From Paludicola sp. MB14-C6 (lineage in GTDB: Bacteria > Bacillota > Clostridia > Oscillospirales > Ruminococcaceae), in contig NZ_CP133133.1 of NCBI RefSeq assembly GCF_030908625.1, forward strand, positions 558,001-622,000: a DNA stretch of 64,000 nucleotides, read 5' to 3'. This document shows, in pieces, positions 52,981 through 62,845 of this stretch. Each line of letters opens with the position of its first letter. The first letter of the stretch is position 1. The position numbers were made by a program, and so were the translations under genes. The notes below the pieces were generated by a model. That model had not been told where the DNA came from and searched no databases. It saw nothing but the letters and a program-made list of their open reading frames with translations.

Positions 52981-54029
52981 AGTAAACATCCTTCTACAAT
53001 CTCTTTTAATGCTTCAATTAGCTCTTTATTTTCTGCTTTTGAACCAGTGGTGATACGAATATAATCGCCCATATATCGAATAGCAATAGAACGTTTGAGT
53101 AGTTCCTCAAATATATATTTTGATTGGTTAGTTTTTATAAATAAAAAATTCGTTGAAGAAGGATAAATCACTTCAAACAGATTTGTTTTTTGTGATAGTT
53201 TTAAAATTTCATTGTAAAGTTCTGTTTTATTTATCAATAAATTTGCAGTACATTCTTTAACATACGCATCATCATTCAACACAATTTCGCCAATACTTTG
53301 CGTTACCGCATTTACGTTATATGGGGATTTTACAGCACGAAGTGCTTTGGTTATTTTATCATTTGCTATCGCAAATCCTAAACGTATTGCAGCTAGACCA
53401 ATGGCTTTCGAACACGTTTTCAGCACCATTACATTACTGTAATTACAACAAACATCTAGTATTGATTGATCGCTAAAATCCATATAAGCTTCATCAACCA
53501 CAACTAAAGCGTTTACGCTAGACACCAACTTTATAACTGCTTCCCTATTAAGAGAAAGCGAGGTGGGATTACATGGATTTGAAAATATAAGTCCTGCTAT
53601 GTGATGTTCGTTAATATATGAAATTAGCGCATCTACATCAATTGTTAAATCGGTTTTTTTAGAGAAAACCTCCGTTTTTATGCCAAACACATTCCCATAA
53701 AAGCGGTACATACTAAAATCATGCGATAAAGTTAATAACGTATCACCATGAGTAAAAAAAGCACCGACTATAAGAGAAATCAACTCATCCGAACCATTAC
53801 CGGCGGTTACATTATTAGCTTTTACTGAATATAATTTTGAAAAGCTCTCGCAAAGCTTTTTTGCATATGGGTCAGGATATCGGTTCAAGCCTTGATTCAA
53901 AGCAGTTTGTAGTTTTTCTTTTGGATATTGTATATAGGATTCATTTGCATCCAATCGAATTCTATAATCTCCTGTAATCGGCTCATATGGAGTAAGCTCT
54001 TTTATTTTATTGTTTAATTCATATGGCAT
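52977..54029 (-). CDS. hisC: histidinol-phosphate aminotransferase
   Basis: PLP-dependent class I/II aminotransferase converting imidazole-acetol phosphate to histidinol phosphate. Visible: IRLDANESYIQYP at the N-terminus, AGNGSDELISLIVGAF, LIFSNPCNPTSLS, VVVDEAYMDFS and the PLP lysine in LKTCSKAIGLAAIRLGFAI. 350 residues from ATG 54029 (AAAGGA 9 bases upstream). The stop overlaps the next gene by four bases. Confidence 0.95.
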   Translation of the reverse strand: MPYELNNKIKELTPYEPITGDYRIRLDANESYIQYPKEKLQTALNQGLNRYPDPYAKKLCESFSKLYSVKANNVTAGNGSDELISLIVGAFFTHGDTLLTLSHDFSMYRFYGNVFGIKTEVFSKKTDLTIDVDALISYINEHHIAGLIFSNPCNPTSLSLNREAVIKLVSSVNALVVVDEAYMDFSDQSILDVCCNYSNVMVLKTCSKAIGLAAIRLGFAIANDKITKALRAVKSPYNVNAVTQSIGEIVLNDDAYVKECTANLLINKTELYNEILKLSQKTNLFEVIYPSSTNFLFIKTNQSKYIFEELLKRSIAIRYMGDYIRITTGSKAENKELIEALKEIVEGCLL

Positions 54030-54052
54030 TGCTGACATTCCTTTCACAGAAA

Positions 54053-55336
54053 TTAGCGTCTGATAGTTATAGAATTTGCATGTGCAGTAAGCCCTTCTTT
54101 GTTGGCTAATAACTCAATATCATTGCTTGCATTTTTCAATGCTTCTTCTGTATAATAAATAAAACTTGTCTTTTTTACAAATGCATCTACGGATAATGGA
54201 GAGAAGAAACGTGCTGTTCCACTTGTTGGTAACACATGATTTGGACCTGCATAATAATCACCTAGAGGTTCAGGAGAATATGCTCCCAAGAAAATAGAAC
54301 CTGCATTATCTAATTGACCTAGATATTGCATTGGATTTTCAAGCATTACTTCTAAGTGCTCCGGTGCAAATTCATTTGCCATATTGATTGCTGTTTTTAC
54401 TTCATCACATACAAAAATAGCACCATAATCGTTTAACGACTTTAAAATAATATCTTTTCTTGATAACTTCTCAACTTGTTTCGTAAGCTCTTTTACGGTT
54501 TCACTTGCAAGCTTATTAGAAGTTGTTACTAAAATGGAGGAAGCAAGGGTATCATGCTCTGCTTGACTCATTAAATCTGCCGCTACAAAAGCAGGATTCG
54601 CATTTTCATCAGCTAATATAAGAATTTCACTAGGCCCTGCAATCATATCAATATCCACTTGTCCGAATAATAACTTCTTAGCAGTAGCAACATAAATATT
54701 ACCAGGCCCCACTATTTTATCGACTTTTGGAATTGTTTCTGTGCCATATGCTAAAGCGGCTACTGCTTGCGCTCCACCTAATAAGAATACACGATCGACT
54801 CCGCAGATTGCTGCTGCCACTAAAATATCTTTATTTGCAGTACCATCTTTTAACGGAGGAGTTACCATAATAATTTCTTCTACACCTGCTATTTTAGCAG
54901 GAACGGCATTCATCAAAACGGAGGAAGGATATGCCGCAGTTCCGCCAGGAACATATAAACCAACACGTTTAAGTCCTCTGATACGTTGTCCCAACATACA
55001 TCCATTCGCTTGTGCATCAATATAGCTTTGCTGTTTTTGGCGTTGATGAAATGCAGTTAAATTTTCAAGCGCATTTAATAAAGCATCTACATAATCTTGA
55101 TCTGCTTCGGATAATGCATCGTTTATCTCTTCACGACTAACTTCAAAGCATTCAGGCGCATTTTTATCAAAAAGCATGGTATATTTTCTTACAGCCTCAT
55201 CACCGTTATCTCGAACATCATTGATGATTTCAGTAACGCTTTTGGTTACTGTTTCATTTACGGTTGTGCTTCTATCTTTTAACTTTTGGATATATTCCTT
55301 TTCGTCCGTTCCATTTACTTTTATAATATCAATCAT
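54053..55336 (-). CDS. hisD: histidinol dehydrogenase
   Basis: Last two oxidations of histidine synthesis, histidinol to histidine. 427 residues. Visible: LYVPGGTAAYPSSVLMN, the long signature beginning VDKIVGPGNIYVATAKKLLFG, DMIAGPSEILILAD, and HVLPTSGTARFFSPLSV with zinc-ligand histidines. ATG with AGGAGG upstream. It lies directly downstream of the broken histidinol-phosphatase gene. Confidence 0.97.
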   Translation of the reverse strand: MIDIIKVNGTDEKEYIQKLKDRSTTVNETVTKSVTEIINDVRDNGDEAVRKYTMLFDKNAPECFEVSREEINDALSEADQDYVDALLNALENLTAFHQRQKQQSYIDAQANGCMLGQRIRGLKRVGLYVPGGTAAYPSSVLMNAVPAKIAGVEEIIMVTPPLKDGTANKDILVAAAICGVDRVFLLGGAQAVAALAYGTETIPKVDKIVGPGNIYVATAKKLLFGQVDIDMIAGPSEILILADENANPAFVAADLMSQAEHDTLASSILVTTSNKLASETVKELTKQVEKLSRKDIILKSLNDYGAIFVCDEVKTAINMANEFAPEHLEVMLENPMQYLGQLDNAGSIFLGAYSPEPLGDYYAGPNHVLPTSGTARFFSPLSVDAFVKKTSFIYYTEEALKNASNDIELLANKEGLTAHANSITIRR

Positions 55337-55408
55337 GTTATATCCTCCTGTATTGTGATTTTAATGGTTATGACATAAGCAAAGCCTTGCTTTGCATTTT
55401 CTAATTTT

Positions 55409-56181
55409 TCATTCTATCATTGCTTGCAATTTTTTGATATTCACACCAACGTGACTTGGCTGATGGGCATCGGATGCTGTTTCCATTCGCACATTATATT
55501 CTTTGAATATTTTGAGCATCAATGGATTCATTCCGATATCAGAAGTATGATAATTTAAGTGAAGCCCACCACTCTGCTCGGCATACATATTATATTCTTT
55601 TAACAGTTTTGCGATGTGTTTATAAGTTGGTATTAAATCATAGCTTGGGGTATGACCAAAGCATTTAATCGAATCTGGGTGAGCCACACCTGTGAAAAGC
55701 TTACTTTTTATAAGTGATTCCATGATTTCGTAATACCTTTTATAGGTATTATCAATATCTATATTATCCCATAATTCTTTCTTGTGGTCAAACCCAAATC
55801 CATCAACCCAATGAACAGAGCCTGTTATAAAGTCATAATCATAGCCCGTTATTATGTCTTTAATCAGATTTTCATATTCTTTAAAATAACAAACTTCTAA
55901 TCCAAACGCCACTTTTATTGGATAAGCTTTTTGCTTCACTTGATTGATGAGCTTAATATAATCTTCAATAGATGATCCGTTGAATTTTCTATGAAACCAT
56001 TCTTTTTGATATTCACTATATTCAAAACTTGTTGATACATATCTTTGAATTCAATAAAGCGATGGGAATGTTCTAACAAGTAAATTTCATCTATTTCTTG
56101 AATAGAAGCAAACTTAATAAATTCGTTGATTCAATTAAGAGTATAATCGCCCTTTTCTATATGAATATGTACGTCTTTCAT
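55409..56181 (-). pseudogene. histidinol-phosphatase (PHP family, HisJ/HisK-like), disrupted
   Basis: A PHP-domain phosphatase broken in two places. From the ATG at 56181 (GGAGTGACACTA upstream) the frame reads MKDVHIHIEKGDYTLN, then TGA at 56133-56131 where a TGG/Trp would be expected. It then continues in frame as INEFIKFASIQEID ... HSHRFIEFKDMYQQ. Near 56005-56050 the reading frame shifts and continues as EYSEYQKEWFHRKFNGSSIE into the long remaining frame (FGLEVCYF, GSVHWVDGFGF, GVAHPDSIKCFG, ETASDAHQPSHVG). Total length matches the usual 260 residues or so. The C-terminal two-thirds remain open with an internal GTG at 55939, but lack the first metal ligands. Confidence 0.85.
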
Positions 56182-56225
56182 TAGTGTCACTCCTTATGAT
56201 GGATGTTTAACCATAAGAACTTCAC

Positions 56226-56244
56226 GGACGAACACAGTTCGCCC
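56226..56244. repeat. short imperfect palindrome between hisG and the phosphatase pseudogene
   Basis: GGACGAAC, three bases, GTTCGCCC: 8-bp arms with one mismatch and clearly higher GC than the surroundings. It resembles dispersed palindromic (REP-like) units seen in some clostridial genomes. Only one copy was noticed in this window. Confidence 0.4.
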
Positions 56245-56264
56245 CTACATTTTATCAATAAAAA

Positions 56265-56897
56265 CTAGGTAGTTAATGCATTTTCTATTTTACTTACTAA
56301 CTCTTCAATTCTATTTTGATATAGCTTTAAGCTTACCGTATTGACAATTAGTCTTGCTGAAATTGGTGCAACATCTTCTATTACGACCAACCCGTTTTCT
56401 TTGAGTGTTGAACCGGTTTCTACAATATCAACAATTGCATCTGCTAAACCTAATAATGGAGCTAATTCAACAGAACCTTCGATTTTTACAATACGAACAT
56501 CCATACCCTTACCCTTAAAAAAATCTCTTGCCACATTCGGATATTTTGTCGCAATCGTTTTTTCACTATGTCCGGCATAGAAATCGACTCCAGCCTTATT
56601 TGCCAATGCAAAACGACATCTTCCGAATCCTAAATCGGTTACTTCAAAAAAGCTGCCGCCATATTCCATAATTGTATCTTTGCCGACAACGCCGATATCA
56701 CAAACACCGTTTTCAATGTAAGTTATAACATCAGCTGCTTTCGCCAGCACAACCTCTAAATTTGCATCGGGTATTTGTAAAATTAATTTTCTGCCTTTGT
56801 TTTCAAGCTGTTCGCAATTAAAGCCAAGCTTTACAAACAATTTCACTGTATCTTTTTCTAATCTGCCTTTTGTCAAAGCAATTCTGATTGGTCGCAT
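56265..56897 (-). CDS. hisG: ATP phosphoribosyltransferase catalytic subunit (short form)
   Basis: First committed step of histidine synthesis. 210-residue short HisG lacking the C-terminal regulatory ACT-like domain, so it needs HisZ, encoded just upstream. Visible: RIALTKGRLE, GVCDIGVVGKDTIMEYG, EGSVELAPLLGLADAIVDIVETGSTLKEN in two blocks. Start at ATG 56897; AAAGGA upstream; four further codons open. Confidence 0.96.
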   Translation of the reverse strand: MRPIRIALTKGRLEKDTVKLFVKLGFNCEQLENKGRKLILQIPDANLEVVLAKAADVITYIENGVCDIGVVGKDTIMEYGGSFFEVTDLGFGRCRFALANKAGVDFYAGHSEKTIATKYPNVARDFFKGKGMDVRIVKIEGSVELAPLLGLADAIVDIVETGSTLKENGLVVIEDVAPISARLIVNTVSLKLYQNRIEELVSKIENALTT

Positions 56898-56959
56898 AGT
56901 GATGACCATTCCTTTCGCGCAAAACTCTTGCTTATAAATATATTATTAAACTCTCACAG

Positions 56960-58150
56960 TTATATTTCAATGGTTTTTATCTGGTCGGAAACAATATCTA
57001 TTCTATTGATACATCTTTCTTTGGCGTAAATAATTGTTTCTTCTAACGTTTCAAAAATACTATATTCACATTTTATATCCTTTGAAATTTGCTCTAAATA
57101 ACGAATGCCCTTCATCTCATAGCCTTCTTCAGCATACACGATTACTTTAGCAATCGGAATAATTGGTTTTCTTTCGTTAATTGACGCTTTTGCTACAGCA
57201 TCTATGTTGATAGCAAATCCGATTGCTCCCATATCTTCGCCAAATTTTGAAAGCAAGCTATCGTATCTGCCGCCTGAAAGTACTTCTTCACCATGTCCTT
57301 CAATATATCCTTTGAATACAACACCTGTATAATAATCTGCTCGGTTTACGATGCCTAAATCTACGGTAATTTTATCTTGTAAATTCAATTCAAGCAAATT
57401 ATCATAAATTGTTTCTAAATAATTCAATATTTCAATCGTAGCGTTATCGTTGATTAAAGAAGCTGCCTTTTTAAAAACTTCCTTACCACCAAACAATCTA
57501 GGAAGTTGTTTGATTACCGATACTTCATATTGATTGCCCAATTTATCAAGCAAATCATTCAATGCAGGATAATTCTTCGACTCGATTAGTAATCGTATTT
57601 CTTCTTTGATTTCTTCAGGAATATGAAGTGAATTCATCAATGTATTAAAAATTCCAATATGACCAATCTCAATACGAAAAGTGTGTTGATTACATTGAAC
57701 AAACGATTGAATAGCCGTAGAAATAACTTCTAAGTCAGCTTTTAGAGAGGATTGCCCTATCAACTCAATTCCTGCTTGCATAATTTCATCACTTCTACCA
57801 CTCATTGAACGAGTTGTAAAATGTACTGCTTGATTATAATATAGTCGTAATGGAAGCTTTGCTCCTTTTAGGCGAGTTGCCATTAGCCGAGCTATCGGCA
57901 TTGTGGAATCTGGTCGTAAAACCATAAGTCTTCCTTTATGGTCAGTTAATTTATACATATATTCAAGTGGAATACTATGTCCCTCAACTTGAAAAACGTC
58001 TAAAAATTCAAGGCTTGGAGTAACTACTTCATAAAAGCCATGATGCTCATATAACTGCCTTAATTTATGTTCAATATTATTACGAACCATAGCTTCTTCA
58101 AATAAATAGTCCTTTGTTCCCTCTGGGGTTATGAGCCTATTTTTCACCAT
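56960..58150 (-). CDS. hisZ: ATP phosphoribosyltransferase regulatory subunit HisZ
   Basis: A catalytically inactive HisRS paralogue that forms a hetero-octamer with short HisG and confers histidine feedback. 396 residues from ATG 58150 (AGGAGG upstream). N-terminal RLITPEGTKDYLFEEA, motif 2-like LRPDSTMPIARLMATRL, and GRYDSLLSKFGEDMGAIGFAI. It lacks the anticodon-binding domain architecture of full HisRS. First gene of the his operon. Confidence 0.94.
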   Translation of the reverse strand: MVKNRLITPEGTKDYLFEEAMVRNNIEHKLRQLYEHHGFYEVVTPSLEFLDVFQVEGHSIPLEYMYKLTDHKGRLMVLRPDSTMPIARLMATRLKGAKLPLRLYYNQAVHFTTRSMSGRSDEIMQAGIELIGQSSLKADLEVISTAIQSFVQCNQHTFRIEIGHIGIFNTLMNSLHIPEEIKEEIRLLIESKNYPALNDLLDKLGNQYEVSVIKQLPRLFGGKEVFKKAASLINDNATIEILNYLETIYDNLLELNLQDKITVDLGIVNRADYYTGVVFKGYIEGHGEEVLSGGRYDSLLSKFGEDMGAIGFAINIDAVAKASINERKPIIPIAKVIVYAEEGYEMKGIRYLEQISKDIKCEYSIFETLEETIIYAKERCINRIDIVSDQIKTIEI

Positions 58151-58203
58151 TGTAATCCTCCTTGCAATTTTGATCATTCGCTTTAGCGCAGTAACGTGGT
58201 AAT

Positions 58204-58232
58204 ATAATAACATAATGTAGTGTAAAAGTCAA
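58204..58232 (-). promoter_or_regulatory. histidine operon promoter
   Basis: On the reverse strand, TTGACT (58232-58227), exactly 17 bases, TATTAT (58209-58204). The leader to hisZ is only about 45 bases, too short for a T-box, so control by the HisZ-HisG enzyme or a repressor is more likely than a tRNA-sensing leader. Confidence 0.8.
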
Positions 58233-58239
58233 TATAAAG

Positions 58240-58293
58240 AACAAGGAAATGCACTGTACATTTAACCAAAGTATTGTGCATTTCCTGCTTGTT
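58240..58293 (-). terminator. terminator-like hairpin after polC
   Basis: On the reverse strand AACAAG, a small bulge, GGAAATGCAC pairs with GTGCATTTCC and TTGTT around a 21-base loop, followed by a moderately T-rich tail. It separates polC from the his promoter. Confidence 0.6.
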
Positions 58294-58355
58294 TTATCGT
58301 ACAATAAACAAAGTATTGTAATGAACGCAATAGCATCCTATTACTTATCATATTA

Positions 58356-61300
58356 TTACCCGAATAAAGTCATTTGACTGGTTTTAGGTAAATCTCCAAA
58401 TGCTCCTGCTTGTTCTAATATTTCAATAACAGATTTCGATACACCTGCTCGAGAAGCAACCTCATCCATAGAAATATATTTACCTTGTTTGCTGGCTTCC
58501 ATTAAGTTTAATGCAGCCGCTCCACCAAGGCCTTTTAACGAAGTAAAAGGTAATCGAATTTTATTATCTTCAATCACATAGTCTGTTGCATGAGATTTAT
58601 ATAAATCTACCGGTAAAAATTCAAAGCCACGACAAAGCATTTCGTTTATAATTAACAACATAGCAAATGTATCTTCTTCTTTAACGCTTCGCTCATTTCC
58701 TTTTGCTTTTAGCTCTTCAATACGCAAGCGGACTGTATTTAGCCCTTTAATAGCAGAATCTGCATCAAAGTCGCCACCACGAACTGTAAAGAAAGCTGAG
58801 TAAAAAGCTAATGGATGATATACCTTGTACCAGCCGAGCTTAACTGCTGCAATAACATATGCTGCTGCATGGGCTCTTGGGAACATGTATTTAATTTTCA
58901 TACAGCTATCAACATACCATTGTGGGACATCATGCTCTTTCATTGCTTTAAAATGCTCTTCGGTTAACAGCTTTGTTGCGTTACCCTTACGAGTAATCTC
59001 CATAATTTTAAATGCCATATCAGGCTCCAAGCCTTTGTAGATAAGATATGTCATAATACTGTCACGTGTTCCGATAACCTCTGAAATAGTACAAGTTCCG
59101 TCTTTAATTAAATCCTGTGCATTTCCTAGCCATACGTCTGTTCCATGTGATAGACCAGAAATCTGAAGCAAATCAGAAAAACATCTTGGCTGTGCATCAA
59201 TCAGCATTTGACGAACAAAGTTTGTACCCATTTCTGGAAGTGCAAAAGTTCCTGTTTCAGAATAGATTTGCTCAGGGGTAACCCCTAGTGCATCGGTAGA
59301 AGTAAATAGGCTGATTATTTTCGCGTCACAAGCTGATACATCAGCAATTTTGATTCCTGTTATATCTTCTAAGTGTTTATATAACGTCGGCACATCATGG
59401 CCAAGCTCGTCAAGCTTTAAGATTGTATCATGAAGAGAATGGAAGTCAAAGTGGGTTGTAATTACGCCCGATTCTTTTGAATCCGCTGGATGCTGAACAG
59501 GTGTAAAATCATATACTTCATAATTGGATGGGACTACAACCATGCCGCCCGGATGCTGGCCTGTAGTACGTTTTACTCCGGTACAGCCTATTGCAAGTCG
59601 ATTTTCTTCTGCTTTATGAACCACTTTTCCCTTTTCCTCAAGATATTTCATTGCAAAACCATATGCCGTTTTTTCTGCAACAGTGGAAATAGTTCCTGCT
59701 TTAAATACGTGATCCTTACCGAATAACTCTTCTGTATAGCGGTGTGCACGAGATTGATATTCGCCCGAAAAATTCAAGTCGATATCCGGCGCTTTATCAC
59801 CGTTAAAGCCAAGGAAAGTTTCAAACGGAATATCATGACCTTCACGTACTAATGGAATATTACATTTTGGACAATTCTTTTCGGGCAAGTCATAACCTGA
59901 ACCAACCGAACCATCGGCAATAAATTCGCTGTATTGACATTCTTTACAATAATAATGCGGTGGAAGCGGATTTACTTCAGATATACCTGCCATGGTTGCA
60001 ACAAATGAAGATCCAACAGATCCCCTTGAACCAACTAAATATCCATCTTGTTCAGAACGATAAACCAACTTTTGTGCAATCATATAAAGTACTGCGAAAC
60101 CATGCTTAATAATAGAAGTTAGCTCCCTATCTAAACGCTTTGATACAATTTCAGGTAAGTCGTCGCCATACATAGAACGTGCTCTTTCCCAAGTGATTTT
60201 TTGAAGTTCTTCCTCTGCCCCTTCGATAACAGGGGTAAAAGTTCCTCTTGGGATCGCTCTTACCTCGGGATCCACTAAATCTGCTATTTTATTTGGATTT
60301 GTTATTACAATTTCATATGCCTTTTCTTTTCCTAAGTATTCAAATTCCTCCAACATTTCATCTGTTGTTCTAAGATATAACGGTGGCTGCTCGGAAGCAT
60401 CTTTAAATTTCATACCACTTAATAAGATCTCACGAAATACACCGTCTGCTTTATCCATAAAATGAACGTCACAAGTTGCTACAACCGGAATATTAAGGTG
60501 CTCGCCCAGATTTACAATTGTTTTATTGAATTCTTTTATTCTATCTTTGCTATCAACTGTACCATTACGAATCAAAAACTCATTATTATCAGCAGGTTGG
60601 ATTTCCAAATAATCATAAAACTTTGCAATTGTACACAAATCGCCCCAAGGTCGGTTTGCTAAAATTGCGCGGTATAATTCGCCTGCTTCACAAGCACTTC
60701 CTATAATCAGTCCTTCACGGTATTTCACCAATTCGCTCTTTGGTATACGAGGACGTTTAAAATAATATTCTAAATGTCCAAGCGAAATAAGACGATATAA
60801 ATTCTTTAAGCCTACTGCATTTTTTACTAATATAATTTGGTGATAGGTTGGCGCTGATTTTACATCAACTCCGGCCACAACCGTATTGATTTCTTTGATA
60901 TTTTGAATTTCATAATCTTGTTTTAACTTTTCCGTTAACTTAAAGAAAATTTGGGCTAACATTTCTGCATCATCTGATGCTCTATGATGATTAAAATCGC
61001 CTAAGCCTAAATGCTCCGCAACAATATTTAACTTATGTTTTTTCAATTCAGGTATTAGCTTTCTGCATAAAGGTACAGTATCTAAATAGGTATAACTTCT
61101 ATCTAATCCTGCTCGTTTTGTTGCAGCATTGATAAAGCCCATGTCAAATGGCGCATTATGTGCAATCAACGGTGCATCTCCGCAAAATTCCAAGAATGCA
61201 CTCAATGCCCCAGCTTCACTTGGCGCATCTTTAACCATCTCATCGGTAATGCCTGTGAGTTCGGTTATTTTAGGTGGAATTGCCTTTTTAGGATTAACAA

Positions 61301-62681
61301 AAGTATTAAAGGTATCAATTACTTTACCATCTTTTATTTTAACGGCTCCAATCTCCGTCATACGTTCGGAAACAGAACTTAAGCCTGTGGTTTCGGTATC
61401 AAAAACTACGATTTCATCATCCAATGAGCAATCCTTATTACCTACTACCACCTCAACCATATTATCTACAAAATAAGCTTCTACTCCATAAATAACTTTG
61501 AATTCGCCGCCGTTTTTACGAATTTTATCTACGGCATTCATAGCATCAGGAAAGGCTTGTGCAACTCCATGGTCGGTAATTGCTATAGCTTTATGTCCCC
61601 AACGGTATGCAGTTTCAACAACTTCTGCGGTTTTTGTCGTTGCATCCATTGCTGACATGATTGTATGTAAATGTAGCTCAACACGTTTTTCTTCTGCGGT
61701 GTCCATACGTAGAATTTTAGTATGTTTCATTATATCATAAGGACGGATTGTTACTTCATGATCATATTTATCATAGCTGGCGTCGCCTCGTACTAATAAA
61801 ACACAACCTTTGTTTATCTTTTCATATAACGCTTCTTTTTTAATATCATCTATGATTTTTAGTGTATTTGACCCTGTGTAATCTGTAATATCAATAGAAA
61901 GTATAATTTTAGAATTATCACGTGTGTAACGAATTTCTTTTGCAAAGACTTCACCGCAAATGACAACTCTTCCGCTTTCGCCAGTTACTTCTGAAAGTGG
62001 AATTGGTTTTTCGGCTATTTTTTTACCGTTTACTAATTCTGCATTTTCACATTCAAACGGTAACACAGATAAATTCGTTCTAACAGTTATTACCGAAGAA
62101 GATTCAGATTTTTGTGGTGTTGTTTTAGATGGAACGGTTGGCTCATAGACGATTTCCGCCTCATTTGTGTAATCAATAATCACTTGCTTTGCAGCTTGCT
62201 CATCTAATTCTAATACGCCAGTAAATTTCACTTCCGGGTTGAACGAAAACTCATTATAAATTGCTTGTTTAATATAGGTTTCAACAGAGCACTTTTGCAA
62301 TAGTTCTATACCGCCATGTTTTAATTCAATCGTTAATGTTTTATTCTCAAATGTCGCTTTTGCTTCATTAAAGTAACCGTTTATGATGGATACTTTTGTT
62401 TTAATTAACGTAATGATTTCGGAAAAATAAGAAGCATCGAATTGATTTGGATGGTATTTTGTATTAATAACAAAGTATTTTAATTTTAATGTTTGTTTTA
62501 CAAGGTTTTGAAAAGTAAATATGTCTTTTTTACATAACAAAGCTTCAGGCCTAATGGTCACAGCCATGTGCCCTTGCTCCCGATTCGTATCTATATATAA
62601 AACTTGTGCATCCCATAATGCATTCGGTATTGTATCCTCTTTTATGTATTGACCGAGTAAGGTCGATAGTGTGGCGTTCAA
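58356..62681 (-). CDS. polC: DNA polymerase III alpha subunit, Gram-positive PolC type
   Basis: Replicative polymerase with built-in proofreading, 1441 residues. Order: N-terminal domains, OB fold (about 235-320), PHP domain starting [16 protein letters not shown] (about 334), inserted DEDDh 3'-5' exonuclease with [14 protein letters not shown] (about 424) and [11 protein letters not shown], the rest of PHP, then the polymerase core with [23 protein letters not shown], a zinc-binding cysteine cluster (CKECQYSEF ... CPKC), [19 protein letters not shown] (catalytic aspartates) and helix-hairpin-helix repeats. Start is TTG at 62681 with AGGGAT upstream. The dxr-rseP-ispG-polC order is common in Clostridia. 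Confidence 0.97.
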   Translation of the reverse strand: MNATLSTLLGQYIKEDTIPNALWDAQVLYIDTNREQGHMAVTIRPEALLCKKDIFTFQNLVKQTLKLKYFVINTKYHPNQFDASYFSEIITLIKTKVSIINGYFNEAKATFENKTLTIELKHGGIELLQKCSVETYIKQAIYNEFSFNPEVKFTGVLELDEQAAKQVIIDYTNEAEIVYEPTVPSKTTPQKSESSSVITVRTNLSVLPFECENAELVNGKKIAEKPIPLSEVTGESGRVVICGEVFAKEIRYTRDNSKIILSIDITDYTGSNTLKIIDDIKKEALYEKINKGCVLLVRGDASYDKYDHEVTIRPYDIMKHTKILRMDTAEEKRVELHLHTIMSAMDATTKTAEVVETAYRWGHKAIAITDHGVAQAFPDAMNAVDKIRKNGGEFKVIYGVEAYFVDNMVEVVVGNKDCSLDDEIVVFDTETTGLSSVSERMTEIGAVKIKDGKVIDTFNTFVNPKKAIPPKITELTGITDEMVKDAPSEAGALSAFLEFCGDAPLIAHNAPFDMGFINAATKRAGLDRSYTYLDTVPLCRKLIPELKKHKLNIVAEHLGLGDFNHHRASDDAEMLAQIFFKLTEKLKQDYEIQNIKEINTVVAGVDVKSAPTYHQIILVKNAVGLKNLYRLISLGHLEYYFKRPRIPKSELVKYREGLIIGSACEAGELYRAILANRPWGDLCTIAKFYDYLEIQPADNNEFLIRNGTVDSKDRIKEFNKTIVNLGEHLNIPVVATCDVHFMDKADGVFREILLSGMKFKDASEQPPLYLRTTDEMLEEFEYLGKEKAYEIVITNPNKIADLVDPEVRAIPRGTFTPVIEGAEEELQKITWERARSMYGDDLPEIVSKRLDRELTSIIKHGFAVLYMIAQKLVYRSEQDGYLVGSRGSVGSSFVATMAGISEVNPLPPHYYCKECQYSEFIADGSVGSGYDLPEKNCPKCNIPLVREGHDIPFETFLGFNGDKAPDIDLNFSGEYQSRAHRYTEELFGKDHVFKAGTISTVAEKTAYGFAMKYLEEKGKVVHKAEENRLAIGCTGVKRTTGQHPGGMVVVPSNYEVYDFTPVQHPADSKESGVITTHFDFHSLHDTILKLDELGHDVPTLYKHLEDITGIKIADVSACDAKIISLFTSTDALGVTPEQIYSETGTFALPEMGTNFVRQMLIDAQPRCFSDLLQISGLSHGTDVWLGNAQDLIKDGTCTISEVIGTRDSIMTYLIYKGLEPDMAFKIMEITRKGNATKLLTEEHFKAMKEHDVPQWYVDSCMKIKYMFPRAHAAAYVIAAVKLGWYKVYHPLAFYSAFFTVRGGDFDADSAIKGLNTVRLRIEELKAKGNERSVKEEDTFAMLLIINEMLCRGFEFLPVDLYKSHATDYVIEDNKIRLPFTSLKGLGGAAALNLMEASKQGKYISMDEVASRAGVSKSVIEILEQAGAFGDLPKTSQMTLFG

Positions 62682-62812
62682 GTTTATCCCTACTTCTTTC
62701 CTATTCTTGTTTCATAAACGTCCTATTAAAGGAGGTATCAGAATTAACTAAGCAATTTATCATCCTTTATTTCAGCTCGTTTTCGTATGGTATTTATATT
62801 ACTTCAATATTT

Positions 62813-62841
62813 AAAACTGTGGGTAACAAAAGTCACCCACA
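62813..62841 (-). terminator. terminator of ispG
   Basis: On the reverse strand TGTGGGTGAC, loop TTTT, GTTACCCACA (10 bp, one G-U pair), then GTTTTAAA. It lies directly after the ispG stop. Confidence 0.85.
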
Positions 62842-62845
62842 AGCT

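Noticed and set aside
55409..55939. Intact small phosphatase starting at the internal GTG
   Set aside because: It lacks the N-terminal HxH metal ligands and has no ribosome-binding site; upstream sequence continues the homologous reading frame with a stop and frameshift, so it is a remnant.
58151..58355. Possible histidine T-box or attenuator upstream of hisZ
   Set aside because: The promoter leaves a leader of only about 45 bases with no specifier hairpin or T-box sequence. The hairpin further upstream precedes the promoter and belongs to polC.
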